A stretch of 64,000 nucleotides of DNA from Thermoanaerobacterium xylanolyticum LX-11 (GTDB taxonomy: Bacteria > Bacillota > Thermoanaerobacteria > Thermoanaerobacterales > Thermoanaerobacteraceae): contig NC_015555.1 in NCBI RefSeq assembly GCF_000189775.2, positions 1,251,001 to 1,315,000 of the forward strand, given 5' to 3'. The notes under the pieces are model-generated. The model saw only the letters and a program-made list of their open reading frames with translations. It was not told the DNA's origin and did not search any database. Below are positions 17,508 through 24,998 of the stretch, in pieces. Every line of letters begins with the position of its first letter. Position 1 is the stretch's first letter. The translations under genes and the position numbers were made by a program.

Positions 17508-18317
17508 GTGTCATCATTAATGATTTTTATCATATCTTTTTTGTTGATGATAGTAATTCAAAAATTTATAATTCAGATATTAGACAAAGATGTGTGCCTA
17601 AAGCCTAATTATAAAAATGTTTTGATTCCAGTATGTGGTGGAATAGCTTTTGTTCCAACTATTTTTATTGCAGCGATTGTTTCCAAGTTTCTTGGGATTT
17701 CTGATGAAATGACACCGATTTTTTTGGTTTCCATTATATTGATGTCTTATGTAGGTTTAATCGATGATATATTAGGTGATAGAAGTGTCAGAGGATTAAA
17801 AGGTCATATTAAATCACTTCTGAACATGAAATTGACAACAGGAGGTTTAAAAGCGGTAATAGGCGTTATAGTATCGTTTTATATAAGCATAAATATCAGC
17901 AATAGATTAGTTGATATAATAGTCAACACAATATTGATATCTTTATTTACTAATTTTTTGAATTTGCTTGATTTAAGACCTGGAAGAGCTTGCAAAGCGT
18001 TCTTTTTTATAGCCATAATTTTCTTGTTAGCAGGTACTGGAAACTTTTTAATCTTACTGATTGTTTTGGGTGCTGTAATTGCTTTTGTGCCACTGGATTT
18101 AAAAGCAAAAATTATGTTAGGTGATACTGGTTCTAATATTCTTGGTCTTACGTTAGGAATATCAAGTGTTTTGTTGTTTAATTTTAATATAAAGTTAATT
18201 ATTTTGGCATTTTTAATTTTAATTCATATTATTACTGAAAAATATTCATTGTCTAAAATAATAGAAAAAAATAAGTTTTTGAATTATTTAGACATGATTG
18301 GCAGAGGACGTGATTAG
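17508..18317 (+). CDS. MraY/WecA-like polyprenyl-phosphate sugar-phosphotransferase
   Basis: 269-aa polytopic membrane protein of glycosyltransferase family 4. It has an Asp pair in LIDDILGDR, an NFLNLLDLRPGRA segment in place of the usual NxxNxxDG, and a C-terminal LGDTGSNILGLTLG motif. About eight hydrophobic segments. It is shorter than typical MraY (about 320 aa). It probably transfers a sugar-phosphate to undecaprenyl phosphate; the altered substrate motif argues for a non-MurNAc substrate. It forms a tight unit with the GT2 gene (4-nt gap) and DUF3866. Confidence 0.75.
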   Translation: MSSLMIFIISFLLMIVIQKFIIQILDKDVCLKPNYKNVLIPVCGGIAFVPTIFIAAIVSKFLGISDEMTPIFLVSIILMSYVGLIDDILGDRSVRGLKGHIKSLLNMKLTTGGLKAVIGVIVSFYISINISNRLVDIIVNTILISLFTNFLNLLDLRPGRACKAFFFIAIIFLLAGTGNFLILLIVLGAVIAFVPLDLKAKIMLGDTGSNILGLTLGISSVLLFNFNIKLIILAFLILIHIITEKYSLSKIIEKNKFLNYLDMIGRGRD

Positions 18318-18319
18318 TT

Positions 18320-19396
18320 GTGATTTCAATTAAAAAAGGGATTGTAAAAAAGATTATATCAGAAAAGGCCGATATATGCTTTGTAGAAATTGACATAGAA
18401 GGAATTGTTTCAAAGGCGGTAAATTATAATAAAATTACAGGTATAATAAACGTGGATGATGTGGTTTATGTAAATCAAACGGCTAAAAACTTGCAATTGG
18501 GTACGGGTGGATATGACTTTGTCATATTGAATACAAGATATGATTCATTTGAATATAAGAACATAGGGCATATAATGAAAATGCGCTATTCTCCTATGCA
18601 AATTAATGTGCTTTCGGTAGAAGAACTAGATAGTCCATACCATGATATTTTTAATAATTTTAAAGGGTTGAACAGCATGCCTGTGATAGTAGCTGAACTC
18701 CACAGCATGTTGGCTCCTACTGCAATAATGCTAAAGAAATTAAAACCATCGGTTAAAATTTCATATATAATGACTGATTCTGCTTGTCTTCCTATATCTT
18801 TCAGCAATACTGTCCATTATCTAAAAGAGAATAATTTTATCGATACCACAATTACTATTGGACATGCTTTTGGAGGGGATTTTGAGTCTGTTAATATTTA
18901 TTCGGCATTGATATGTGCAAAGGAAGTAGCCAAAAGCGATATCGCAATTGTGGCTATGGGACCAGGCATAGTTGGGACAGGAACAAAATACGGATTTTCA
19001 GGCATAGATCAAGCTTCAATTATAGATGCAATAAACAAAATAAAGGGCAATCCTATATTGATACCTAGAATTAGTTTTAATGATGCAAGAGAAAGACACA
19101 ACGGTATAAGCCATCATACTGTTACAGTAGCAGAACTTGTAAATAGTACATGCACTATTGTAGTCCCAAAACTGAAACATGAGAAAGAGATGCTTCTCAA
19201 AAAGCAATTGGGAAATAACGCATTTGATAAAATGAATAAATACTTTGTTGATGTTGAAAAATATAGAAAGCTATTGCACAATGTAAAAGATATTAAATTC
19301 ACTACTATGGGAAGAGGACTTGATGAAGAAAGCGAATTTTTTGATGCTTGTATTGCTGCAGCAGTTTATTGTTCGGATCTTTTGATTGTTGATTAA
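18320..19396 (+). CDS. DUF3866 family protein
   Basis: 358-aa protein matching the DUF3866 family by its N-terminal beta-rich region (KKGIVKKIISEKADICFVEI, NLQLGTGGYDFVILN), the central DSACLPISFSNTV and TITIGHAFGGDFESVNIYSAL, and the VAMGPGIVGTGTKYGFSG motif. The function of the family is unknown. It occurs in both Actinobacteria and Firmicutes, often near nudF, as here. The 3' end is overlapped on the opposite strand by the mciZ-like frame. Confidence 0.85.
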   Translation: MISIKKGIVKKIISEKADICFVEIDIEGIVSKAVNYNKITGIINVDDVVYVNQTAKNLQLGTGGYDFVILNTRYDSFEYKNIGHIMKMRYSPMQINVLSVEELDSPYHDIFNNFKGLNSMPVIVAELHSMLAPTAIMLKKLKPSVKISYIMTDSACLPISFSNTVHYLKENNFIDTTITIGHAFGGDFESVNIYSALICAKEVAKSDIAIVAMGPGIVGTGTKYGFSGIDQASIIDAINKIKGNPILIPRISFNDARERHNGISHHTVTVAELVNSTCTIVVPKLKHEKEMLLKKQLGNNAFDKMNKYFVDVEKYRKLLHNVKDIKFTTMGRGLDEESEFFDACIAAAVYCSDLLIVD

Positions 19397-19495
19397 CTCA
19401 TAAAACGTTTTGTACTTAGAAGAAAGTTCATTTAAAAGCTTTAAGAGTTCACAAAATTTACCCTTAAAATAAATTTTGTTTTCGTATATAATCAT
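19271..19495 (-). CDS. Candidate MciZ-like small protein (Z-ring inhibitor)
   Basis: Minus-strand frame of 74 aa from ATG 19495, with AAGGAG 9 nt upstream (an ATG at 19504 abuts the site). A sigma-E-type promoter lies just upstream. The first 38 residues (through YFKGKFCELLKLLNELSSKY and KTFYELINNQ) align with Bacillus MciZ over its core pattern of a Gly-Lys followed by an amphipathic helix and a short Tyr/Phe-rich second element. MciZ is a 40-aa mother-cell protein that blocks FtsZ assembly and, as I recall, is encoded near nudF, as here. Residues after about 33 are antisense to the DUF3866 gene and look like non-adapted tail sequence. The gene is inferred, not proven. Confidence 0.55.
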   Translation of the reverse strand: MIIYENKIYFKGKFCELLKLLNELSSKYKTFYELINNQKIRTINCCSNTSIKKFAFFIKSSSHSSEFNIFYIVQ

Positions 19496-19517
19496 TATAC
19501 TCATCTCCTTTGATGTT

Positions 19518-19546
19518 ATCTTATGCAAGTTAAGTAAAAAATATAC
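19518..19546 (-). promoter_or_regulatory. Sigma-E promoter of mciZ-like gene
   Basis: On the minus strand GTATATT (19546-19540) matches the -35 consensus KMATATT at six of seven positions. After a 14-bp spacer, CATAAGAT (19525-19518) matches the -10 CATACAnT at six of eight. The predicted start near 19511 places the transcript start just before the AAGGAG site. Spacing equals that of the spoIIM and spoVK promoters in this window. Confidence 0.65.
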
Positions 19547-19568
19547 TAATCAGAAAGGATTGTATAAA

Positions 19569-20093
19569 ATGGAGCTAACCGAAGTAACAAAGAATTCAAA
19601 TATCATATTTTCTGGCAAGATAATAAACTTGAGAGTAGATGATGTTGTTTTGCCAAACGGAAAGATAACAACAAGAGAAATTGTTGAACACAATGGTGGT
19701 GTTTCAATATTAGCAATAAACAAAAGCGGAAAAATAGTCATGGTTGAACAGTACAGAAAACCTGCAGAGAAGATGCTATTGGAGATACCTGCAGGAAAAT
19801 TAAATGTGGGAGAGGAGCCTATAGAGTGTGCAAAAAGAGAGCTAATGGAGGAAACAGGGTATATAGCGAAAGAGCTTAAACACTTGTTTACATTTTATCC
19901 ATCTCCTGGTTTTTCTACAGAAATTTTACATTTATTTTTTGCGGACGATTTAGAAAAAGGCACATCAAATACAGATCCAGATGAATTTTTGAACGTTCAT
20001 GAGTATACAGTCGATGAGATAAGGGATATGATGCAAAAAGGATTGATTGAAGATGCAAAAACACTTATTGCGTTATTGTATTATATAAGGTGA
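19569..20093 (+). CDS. nudF: ADP-ribose pyrophosphatase (Nudix)
   Basis: Hydrolyses ADP-ribose to AMP and ribose 5-phosphate. The 174-aa protein contains a complete Nudix box, from the Gly of GEEPIECAKRELMEETGY through the REL-EE-G core, preceded by LEIPAGK. A weak AAAGGAT site precedes ATG 19569. The nearest neighbours match the Bacillus nudF-spoIIM-xerD-dacF-spoIIA order. Confidence 0.93.
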   Translation: MELTEVTKNSNIIFSGKIINLRVDDVVLPNGKITTREIVEHNGGVSILAINKSGKIVMVEQYRKPAEKMLLEIPAGKLNVGEEPIECAKRELMEETGYIAKELKHLFTFYPSPGFSTEILHLFFADDLEKGTSNTDPDEFLNVHEYTVDEIRDMMQKGLIEDAKTLIALLYYIR

Positions 20094-20106
20094 AAAGGGG
20101 TTTAAG

Positions 20107-21273
20107 ATGTACTATAATGTAGATTTACACGTTCACATAGGAAGGACGAGGAATGGCAGACCTGTTAAGATCACCGCTTCACCAAATCTAACAGTCGAAA
20201 ATATATTAAATAAATGTATTGAGAAAGGCATAGATATTGTAGGAATTGTTGATTGTGCTGCTCCAGAAATTTTAGATGAAATAGAGCAACTGCTTAAAAC
20301 TGAATATGGATTGTATGAAGAACTTGAAGGTGGAGGAATTTTATTTAAGCAAAAGGTATTATTGCTGTTAGTAAGTGAGATAGAGGTGGGTGGTGAATTG
20401 CGCGGTTCACCACACTTATTGTGTTTTTTGAAAGATATAAAATCCATGAGGAAGTTTTCTGAAGCCTTATCTAAACATGTTAATAATGTAAATTTAAGTA
20501 CACAAAGATGCAGCTTAAATAGCGTGGAAATATTGAAGATTGTAGAAGACTTAGATGGATTTGTTGTACCTGCTCACATATTTACGCCATATAAAAGTTA
20601 TTATGGAAATACTGCAGATAGGTTAAATTATATATTTAATGAATATTTTGAAAATGTCAATGCGGTAGAACTTGGATTAAGCTCTGATACTTTTTTGGCA
20701 GATATGATAAGTGAATTAAGAGGCAAAACTTTTTTAAGCAATTCTGATGCTCATTCGCTACAAAAAATTGGTAGAGAATTTAACGTATTTGATTTGCCTA
20801 AACCTGATTTTACAAGCTTAAAAGCTGCATTAAAATCCATGAAAGGAGTCATAAGAAATTATGGACTAAATCCTGCATTAGGCAAATATCATAGAACATT
20901 TTGTCTTGATTGCAATAAAGTTGCTAATGTAGATCCGCCAGCGCATAAGTGTGCTTATTGCAATAGCAAGAACATAGTATTTGGGGTTTTAGACAGAATA
21001 TATGAGATAAAAGATCAAGAGATGCTACACCCGCCATTTAGAGCTGAATATGTATATCAGATTCCATTGGAATTTTTGCCTGGCATCGGTCCAAAAACAA
21101 TTAGGAAGCTTATGAGAGAAGTTGGAAGCGAAATATACGTCACACATGAAGCGCCTTTTGAACAATTAAAAAATTCAGTTGGCGAAAAAATAGCAAAAAA
21201 TATTTTAGATGCAAGATATGGCAATCTAAAAATTGAAACAGGAGGCGGCGGTATCTACGGGAAAATAATTTGA
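20107..21273 (+). CDS. EndoQ-like PHP-domain endonuclease
   Basis: 388-aa protein of the TIGR00375/EndoQ family. It has an N-terminal PHP metal site (DLHVHIG, plus later His/Asp in PAHIFTPY and SNSDAHSL), a Cys-rich zinc motif (CLDCNK with CAYCNS) and a helix-hairpin-helix-like LPGIGPKTIRKLM near the C terminus. EndoQ enzymes nick DNA 5' of deaminated bases, a repair role suited to thermophiles. It starts 13 nt after nudF, so it is probably co-transcribed. The nuclease activity is inferred from the family. Confidence 0.8.
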   Translation: MYYNVDLHVHIGRTRNGRPVKITASPNLTVENILNKCIEKGIDIVGIVDCAAPEILDEIEQLLKTEYGLYEELEGGGILFKQKVLLLLVSEIEVGGELRGSPHLLCFLKDIKSMRKFSEALSKHVNNVNLSTQRCSLNSVEILKIVEDLDGFVVPAHIFTPYKSYYGNTADRLNYIFNEYFENVNAVELGLSSDTFLADMISELRGKTFLSNSDAHSLQKIGREFNVFDLPKPDFTSLKAALKSMKGVIRNYGLNPALGKYHRTFCLDCNKVANVDPPAHKCAYCNSKNIVFGVLDRIYEIKDQEMLHPPFRAEYVYQIPLEFLPGIGPKTIRKLMREVGSEIYVTHEAPFEQLKNSVGEKIAKNILDARYGNLKIETGGGGIYGKII

Positions 21274-21278
21274 GGCAG

Positions 21279-21307
21279 TCATAATGTCTTTCTCCATGGC
21301 ATAAATT
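21279..21307 (+). promoter_or_regulatory. Sigma-E promoter of spoIIM
   Basis: TCATAAT (21279-21285) fits the -35 KMATATT at six of seven positions and CATAAATT (21300-21307) the -10 CATACAnT at seven of eight, with a 14-bp spacer. SpoIIM is a known sigma-E regulon member in Bacillus. Confidence 0.75.
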
Positions 21308-21343
21308 AAAATATAATTTGAGGCGCAGGAGGAGGACGTTGCC

Positions 21344-21970
21344 TTGAAATATTTAAAAGAAAAGACATCTAAACACATTCGAGACAATTCGATATTATAT
21401 ATAATAATTTTAATGTCATTTATGATTGGTATAGCATCTGGTTCTTTTACAATAAATACATTAAATGATGTACAAAAAGAAAATATGATGAAATACATTA
21501 AAAATTTTTACGTAATAATTAGCCAGATGAAAATAGTTCCAATTGAAATATTTAAACAATCTGTTTTAAATAATTTTGAAACGACGTTTGTATTGTGGCT
21601 TCTTGGAGCAACAATTATTGGAATTCCATTTATATTTATTGTTATTGGCATAAGAGGATTTTTATTAGGTTTTTCAGTTGGTTTTCTGATAAACCAATTG
21701 AAATACAAAGGAATTCTCTTTACGTTGGTTGCTATATTGCCTCAGAATATTCTTGCTTTAATTTCATTATTTTTTATTTCAGCAACGGCTATCAATTTTT
21801 CGATGTATATATTAAAAAACCGAAGATTCAATATTAATGATTTATTTTCTCAATTTGTAACATATACTTTATTGGTTTATTTTGCATTTTCGCTGATGAT
21901 ACTTAGCGGGGTATTTGAAGCATATCTTACACCTAAAATACTTTATTTTTTAAAAAATATTATACAATAA
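21344..21970 (+). CDS. spoIIM: Stage II sporulation protein M
   Basis: Membrane subunit of the SpoIIDMP engulfment peptidoglycan-hydrolase complex. The 208-aa protein has about five membrane segments (first at about 17-37, IILMSFMIGIASGSF) and the family stretch IVIGIRGFLLGFSVGFL. TTG 21344 is supported by GGAGGAGG (21328-21335) 8 nt upstream. A sigma-E promoter precedes it. Genes for its partners SpoIID and SpoIIP are not in the window. Confidence 0.92.
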   Translation: MKYLKEKTSKHIRDNSILYIIILMSFMIGIASGSFTINTLNDVQKENMMKYIKNFYVIISQMKIVPIEIFKQSVLNNFETTFVLWLLGATIIGIPFIFIVIGIRGFLLGFSVGFLINQLKYKGILFTLVAILPQNILALISLFFISATAINFSMYILKNRRFNINDLFSQFVTYTLLVYFAFSLMILSGVFEAYLTPKILYFLKNIIQ

Positions 21971-22036
21971 GCAAGAAGGAAAAATAAAAAATATGTTGAA
22001 TATAAAGATATAACTAAAATAATAGGGGTAATGCAG

Positions 22037-22903
22037 ATGGGAAGCATTGTACAAGCTTTTATTGACTTTTTGAAAAATGAGAAAAAGCTAAGCGATAATA
22101 CGGTTGAATCTTATAAAAGAGATATAACGCAGTTTATAGGGTACTTAAAGGAAAACAATATCGAATATTATGATGTTAATAAAATAACAATTATTAGCTA
22201 TTTAAATTTTTTAAAACATAAAAATATGTCACAATCAACTATTTCTCGTCATTTATCATCCATAAAATCTTTTTATCAATACTTATTTATGAACAAGTTT
22301 ATTGATAAAGAACCAGCGTATACTTTAGATGCACCAAAAATAGAGAAAAAGGTTCCTCTAACATTATCAGTGGAACAGGTTGACAAGCTTTTATCTCATG
22401 AATTTGAGAATAGTGAAAAAGGATTGAGAGATAAAGCGATATTGGAGGTCTTGTATGCAACCGGCCTCAAAGTGTCAGAGCTGATATCTCTGCATATAAA
22501 AGACGTCAATCTCAATTATGGTTATATTTATTGCAAAAGCTCAAAAGAAAGATTTATACCAATTGGGGATTCAGCTTTAAATGCGCTTCAAAACTACATC
22601 TCTGTAAGAAGAAAAATAGATCAGGATGAATTCCTGTTTTTAAATTTGAGAGGTGAACCGTTAACTCGCCAGGGATGTTGGAAAATCATTAAAGAATACA
22701 CTAATATAGTAAATCCAGGATTTGACATAACACCAAGTATATTGAGAAAATCTTTTGCAAAGCACATGTTGGAAAATGGAGCTGATATAAGAAGTGTACA
22801 GGAAATTCTTGGATACAAATCTTTTAATCAAGGTGATTTGATTTCATTAATTTCAAAATCGAAAATAAAAGAAGTGTACAAAAGATCGCATCCAAGAGCT
22901 TAA
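22037..22903 (+). CDS. XerD-like tyrosine recombinase homologue, catalytic residues lost
   Basis: 288-aa protein at the xerD slot (spoIIM - xerD - dacF - spoIIA order). It has a SAM-like N-terminal core-binding domain (about 1-95) and the full-length C-terminal catalytic domain including the terminal HPRA of XerD. The active site is degraded: Arg I becomes Lys (ATGLKVSEL), the HxxR box becomes SILR, the LGH His becomes Tyr (EILGYKS), and the position of the nucleophilic Tyr is Ile. One Arg and the hairpin Lys (SSKER) remain. The frame is intact, so it is not a decayed pseudogene in the usual sense. It probably binds DNA or a partner without cleaving. ATG 22037 is better spaced from GGGG than 22031. 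Confidence 0.8.
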   Translation: MGSIVQAFIDFLKNEKKLSDNTVESYKRDITQFIGYLKENNIEYYDVNKITIISYLNFLKHKNMSQSTISRHLSSIKSFYQYLFMNKFIDKEPAYTLDAPKIEKKVPLTLSVEQVDKLLSHEFENSEKGLRDKAILEVLYATGLKVSELISLHIKDVNLNYGYIYCKSSKERFIPIGDSALNALQNYISVRRKIDQDEFLFLNLRGEPLTRQGCWKIIKEYTNIVNPGFDITPSILRKSFAKHMLENGADIRSVQEILGYKSFNQGDLISLISKSKIKEVYKRSHPRA

Positions 22904-22919
22904 AAATTTAGGAATAATA

Positions 22920-22957
22920 ATCCCTCCATTAGAAAAAATAATTTTAAGAGGAGGGAT
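22920..22957 (+). promoter_or_regulatory. Inverted repeat masking the dacF ribosome-binding site
   Basis: ATCCCTCC (22920-22927) is perfectly complementary to GGAGGGAT (22950-22957), which is the ribosome-binding site of dacF 4 nt before its ATG. The 22-nt loop is almost all A and T. In a transcript coming from upstream, an 8-bp GC-rich helix would hide the site. Confidence 0.55.
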
Positions 22958-22960
22958 AAA

Positions 22961-24115
22961 ATGTTGAAAAAAACATTATTATTTACATTGATATTTGTGC
23001 TTATATGTTCAGTGCTATTAGAAAATTTTGCATATGCTGATAATTTTAATCTCAAGTCAAAATCTGCAATTCTTATGGACGCTAATACAGGTAAAGTTCT
23101 ATATGAAAAAAATAGCCATGAAGAGCTACCTCCTGCCAGTGTTACGAAAGTAATGACCATGCTTTTAGTTATTGAAGCATTGGATTCTGGTAAAATTAAG
23201 ACTACTGACAAAGTTGTGACAAGCGAACATGCTTATGATATGGGTGGTACACAAATTTATTTAGAGGTTGGCGAAGAAATGACTGTAGATGATCTGTTGA
23301 AATCTGTCGCAATGAATTCTGCAAATGATGCTTCAGTCGCGTTGGCTGAATATATTTCAGGTAGTGAAGAAAAATTTGTAGAAGAAATGAACAAAAGAGC
23401 CAAAGAACTAGGTGCCAAAAATACAAATTTTAAGAATGCTTCGGGGTTACCTGAAGATGGACACTATACCTCGGTTTATGATATGGCGCTAATATCCAGA
23501 GAACTTGTTAAACATAAAAATGTATTTAAATATTTAACTGATAAAATTGATTCTGTTAGAAATGGTAAATTCAGCTTGGCTAATACTAATAAGCTTCTCT
23601 GGAATTATCAAGGCGCAGATGGAATAAAAACAGGATCTACTTCAGAAGCATTGTACTGTTTATCTGCGACTGCCAAAAGAGGCGATACAAGGTTTATAGC
23701 AGTGGTATTCGGAGCACCAGATTCCGCTACTCGTTTCAAAGAAGCTTCAAAATTATTAGATTATGGTTTTGCTAATTTTGAAACAAAAAAAGTTGTTGAA
23801 GCAGGCAAAGTATATGGTAATATAAAAGTTTTAAAAGGCCAACAAGATTACGTAAATGCTATTTCCCAAAATGATGAATATATTTTATTGAAAAAAGGTG
23901 AATCTAAGAATATAAAGCAAATAGTAAGCTTAAATAAATATGTTGATGCACCTGTGAAAGCAGGTTCAGAAATAGGAACAGTGAAAATATACGACGGAAA
24001 TAATCTTATAAAGACAGTATCGTTAATAGCTGATAAAAGTGTTAAAAGAACAAATTTAATAAATACTTTTGAAAAAATCTATAAATCGTGGGTAAAAAAT
24101 ACTAAAAGCTTATAA
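22961..24115 (+). CDS. dacF: D-alanyl-D-alanine carboxypeptidase DacF
   Basis: Penicillin-binding carboxypeptidase that trims pentapeptides, in Bacillus made in the forespore to tune spore cortex crosslinking. The 384-aa protein has a signal peptide (about 1-26, cleaved after YA), the S-x-x-K motif in ASVTKVM, S-x-N in NSANDAS and KTG in GIKTGST, and a C-terminal PBP5-type beta domain. Position directly before spoIIAA identifies it as dacF. Translation may be gated by the inverted repeat at 22920-22957. Confidence 0.92.
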   Translation: MLKKTLLFTLIFVLICSVLLENFAYADNFNLKSKSAILMDANTGKVLYEKNSHEELPPASVTKVMTMLLVIEALDSGKIKTTDKVVTSEHAYDMGGTQIYLEVGEEMTVDDLLKSVAMNSANDASVALAEYISGSEEKFVEEMNKRAKELGAKNTNFKNASGLPEDGHYTSVYDMALISRELVKHKNVFKYLTDKIDSVRNGKFSLANTNKLLWNYQGADGIKTGSTSEALYCLSATAKRGDTRFIAVVFGAPDSATRFKEASKLLDYGFANFETKKVVEAGKVYGNIKVLKGQQDYVNAISQNDEYILLKKGESKNIKQIVSLNKYVDAPVKAGSEIGTVKIYDGNNLIKTVSLIADKSVKRTNLINTFEKIYKSWVKNTKSL

Positions 24116-24132
24116 GCTTTTAGTATTTTTTT
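24098..24132 (+). terminator. Intrinsic terminator after dacF
   Basis: AATACTAAAAGCTT (24098-24111) folds back on AAGCTTTTAGTATT (24114-24127), followed by a run of T. It isolates spoIIA from dacF, unlike in Bacillus where read-through occurs. Confidence 0.87.
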
Positions 24133-24163
24133 AAAAATTTTTATAGAAAAAAATTACAAATAA

Positions 24164-24190
24164 GGAGGAAATTGAGCTATGATGTAGAAT
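24164..24190 (+). promoter_or_regulatory. Sigma-H promoter of spoIIA operon
   Basis: GGAGGAAAT (24164-24172) fits RnAGGAWWW, and GTAGAAT (24184-24190) fits RnnGAAT, with an 11-bp spacer. The -10 heptamer and spacing are identical to those before spo0A. The TGTAGAA overlapping it resembles a Spo0A box. Confidence 0.82.
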
Positions 24191-24212
24191 AATATATTAT
24201 GGAGGGATGAAT

Positions 24213-24557
24213 ATGGGAATAAAATTTGTAGAAAAAAATGACACCTTAATAGTAAAGATAAAAGGGGAATTGGATCATCATACATCGGATCTTTTTAAAG
24301 ATGCTATAAATACGGAATACCAGAAAGGATTTAAAAATATTATTTTGGATTTTGAAAAATTGAATTTTATGGATAGTTCCGGCATTGGAATGATTCTTGG
24401 AAGGTATAAAATGGCTAAAGATAATGATGGTAAATTGGCAATTGTAGGTGCTAATTCTCAACTTTTAAAAGTCATTGAGTTGTCAGGAATTTTAAGGATA
24501 ATAAATTGCTATGATACAATAGAAGAAGCCATTAAAAACATGCAAAGGGGGATATAA
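24213..24557 (+). CDS. spoIIAA: Anti-sigma-F factor antagonist
   Basis: STAS-domain protein that frees sigma-F by binding SpoIIAB when dephosphorylated. The 114-aa protein has the phosphorylatable Ser in FMDSSGIGMILGRY and the N-terminal IKGELDHHTSD. GGAGGGA (24201-24207) supports ATG 24213 rather than 24207. It abuts spoIIAB (no gap), which keeps the two in stoichiometric balance. Confidence 0.96.
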   Translation: MGIKFVEKNDTLIVKIKGELDHHTSDLFKDAINTEYQKGFKNIILDFEKLNFMDSSGIGMILGRYKMAKDNDGKLAIVGANSQLLKVIELSGILRIINCYDTIEEAIKNMQRGI

Positions 24558-24989
24558 ATGAGTTATTCAAATAAAATGGAATTGAAATTTTTAAGCAAGT
24601 CTCAAAATGAGTCTTTTGCACGGACCGTTATTGCTGCTTTTGCAGCTCAATTAGATCCAACTGTAGAGGAAATAGCAGATATCAAGACAGCAGTATCTGA
24701 AGCTGTTACAAATTCTATAATTCACGGTTATGAAGGTAAAATTGATTATATAATGTTAAAAGCAGAGATAGAAGGGAACAAGTTAACAGTCGAAGTTATT
24801 GACAATGGTGTTGGAATAGAGGACATTGAAAAAGCGATGGAACCTTTATATACTACAAAACCTGATGAAGATAGATCAGGAATGGGCTTTACTGTTATGC
24901 AGACTTTTATGGATGAATTGGTTGTTGAATCTGAAAAAGGAAAAGGTACTAAGGTTAGAATGACCAAATACATCAATTCAGGTAAATGA
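24558..24989 (+). CDS. spoIIAB: Anti-sigma-F factor / serine kinase
   Basis: GHKL-fold kinase that holds sigma-F and phosphorylates SpoIIAA. The 143-aa protein shows the N box ([16 protein letters not shown]), G1 ([10 protein letters not shown]) and G2 ([15 protein letters not shown]). Its AGGGGG ribosome site lies in the last codons of spoIIAA. Confidence 0.96.
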   Translation: MSYSNKMELKFLSKSQNESFARTVIAAFAAQLDPTVEEIADIKTAVSEAVTNSIIHGYEGKIDYIMLKAEIEGNKLTVEVIDNGVGIEDIEKAMEPLYTTKPDEDRSGMGFTVMQTFMDELVVESEKGKGTKVRMTKYINSGK

Positions 24990-24998
24990 GGTGCTGCT

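Noticed and set aside
22888..22919. Possible sigma-F/G promoter of dacF (GCATC ... GGAATAATA)
   Set aside because: Spacer of 18 bp does not fit sigma-F (GG expected at about 15) and the -10 does not fit sigma-G; left as unsupported.
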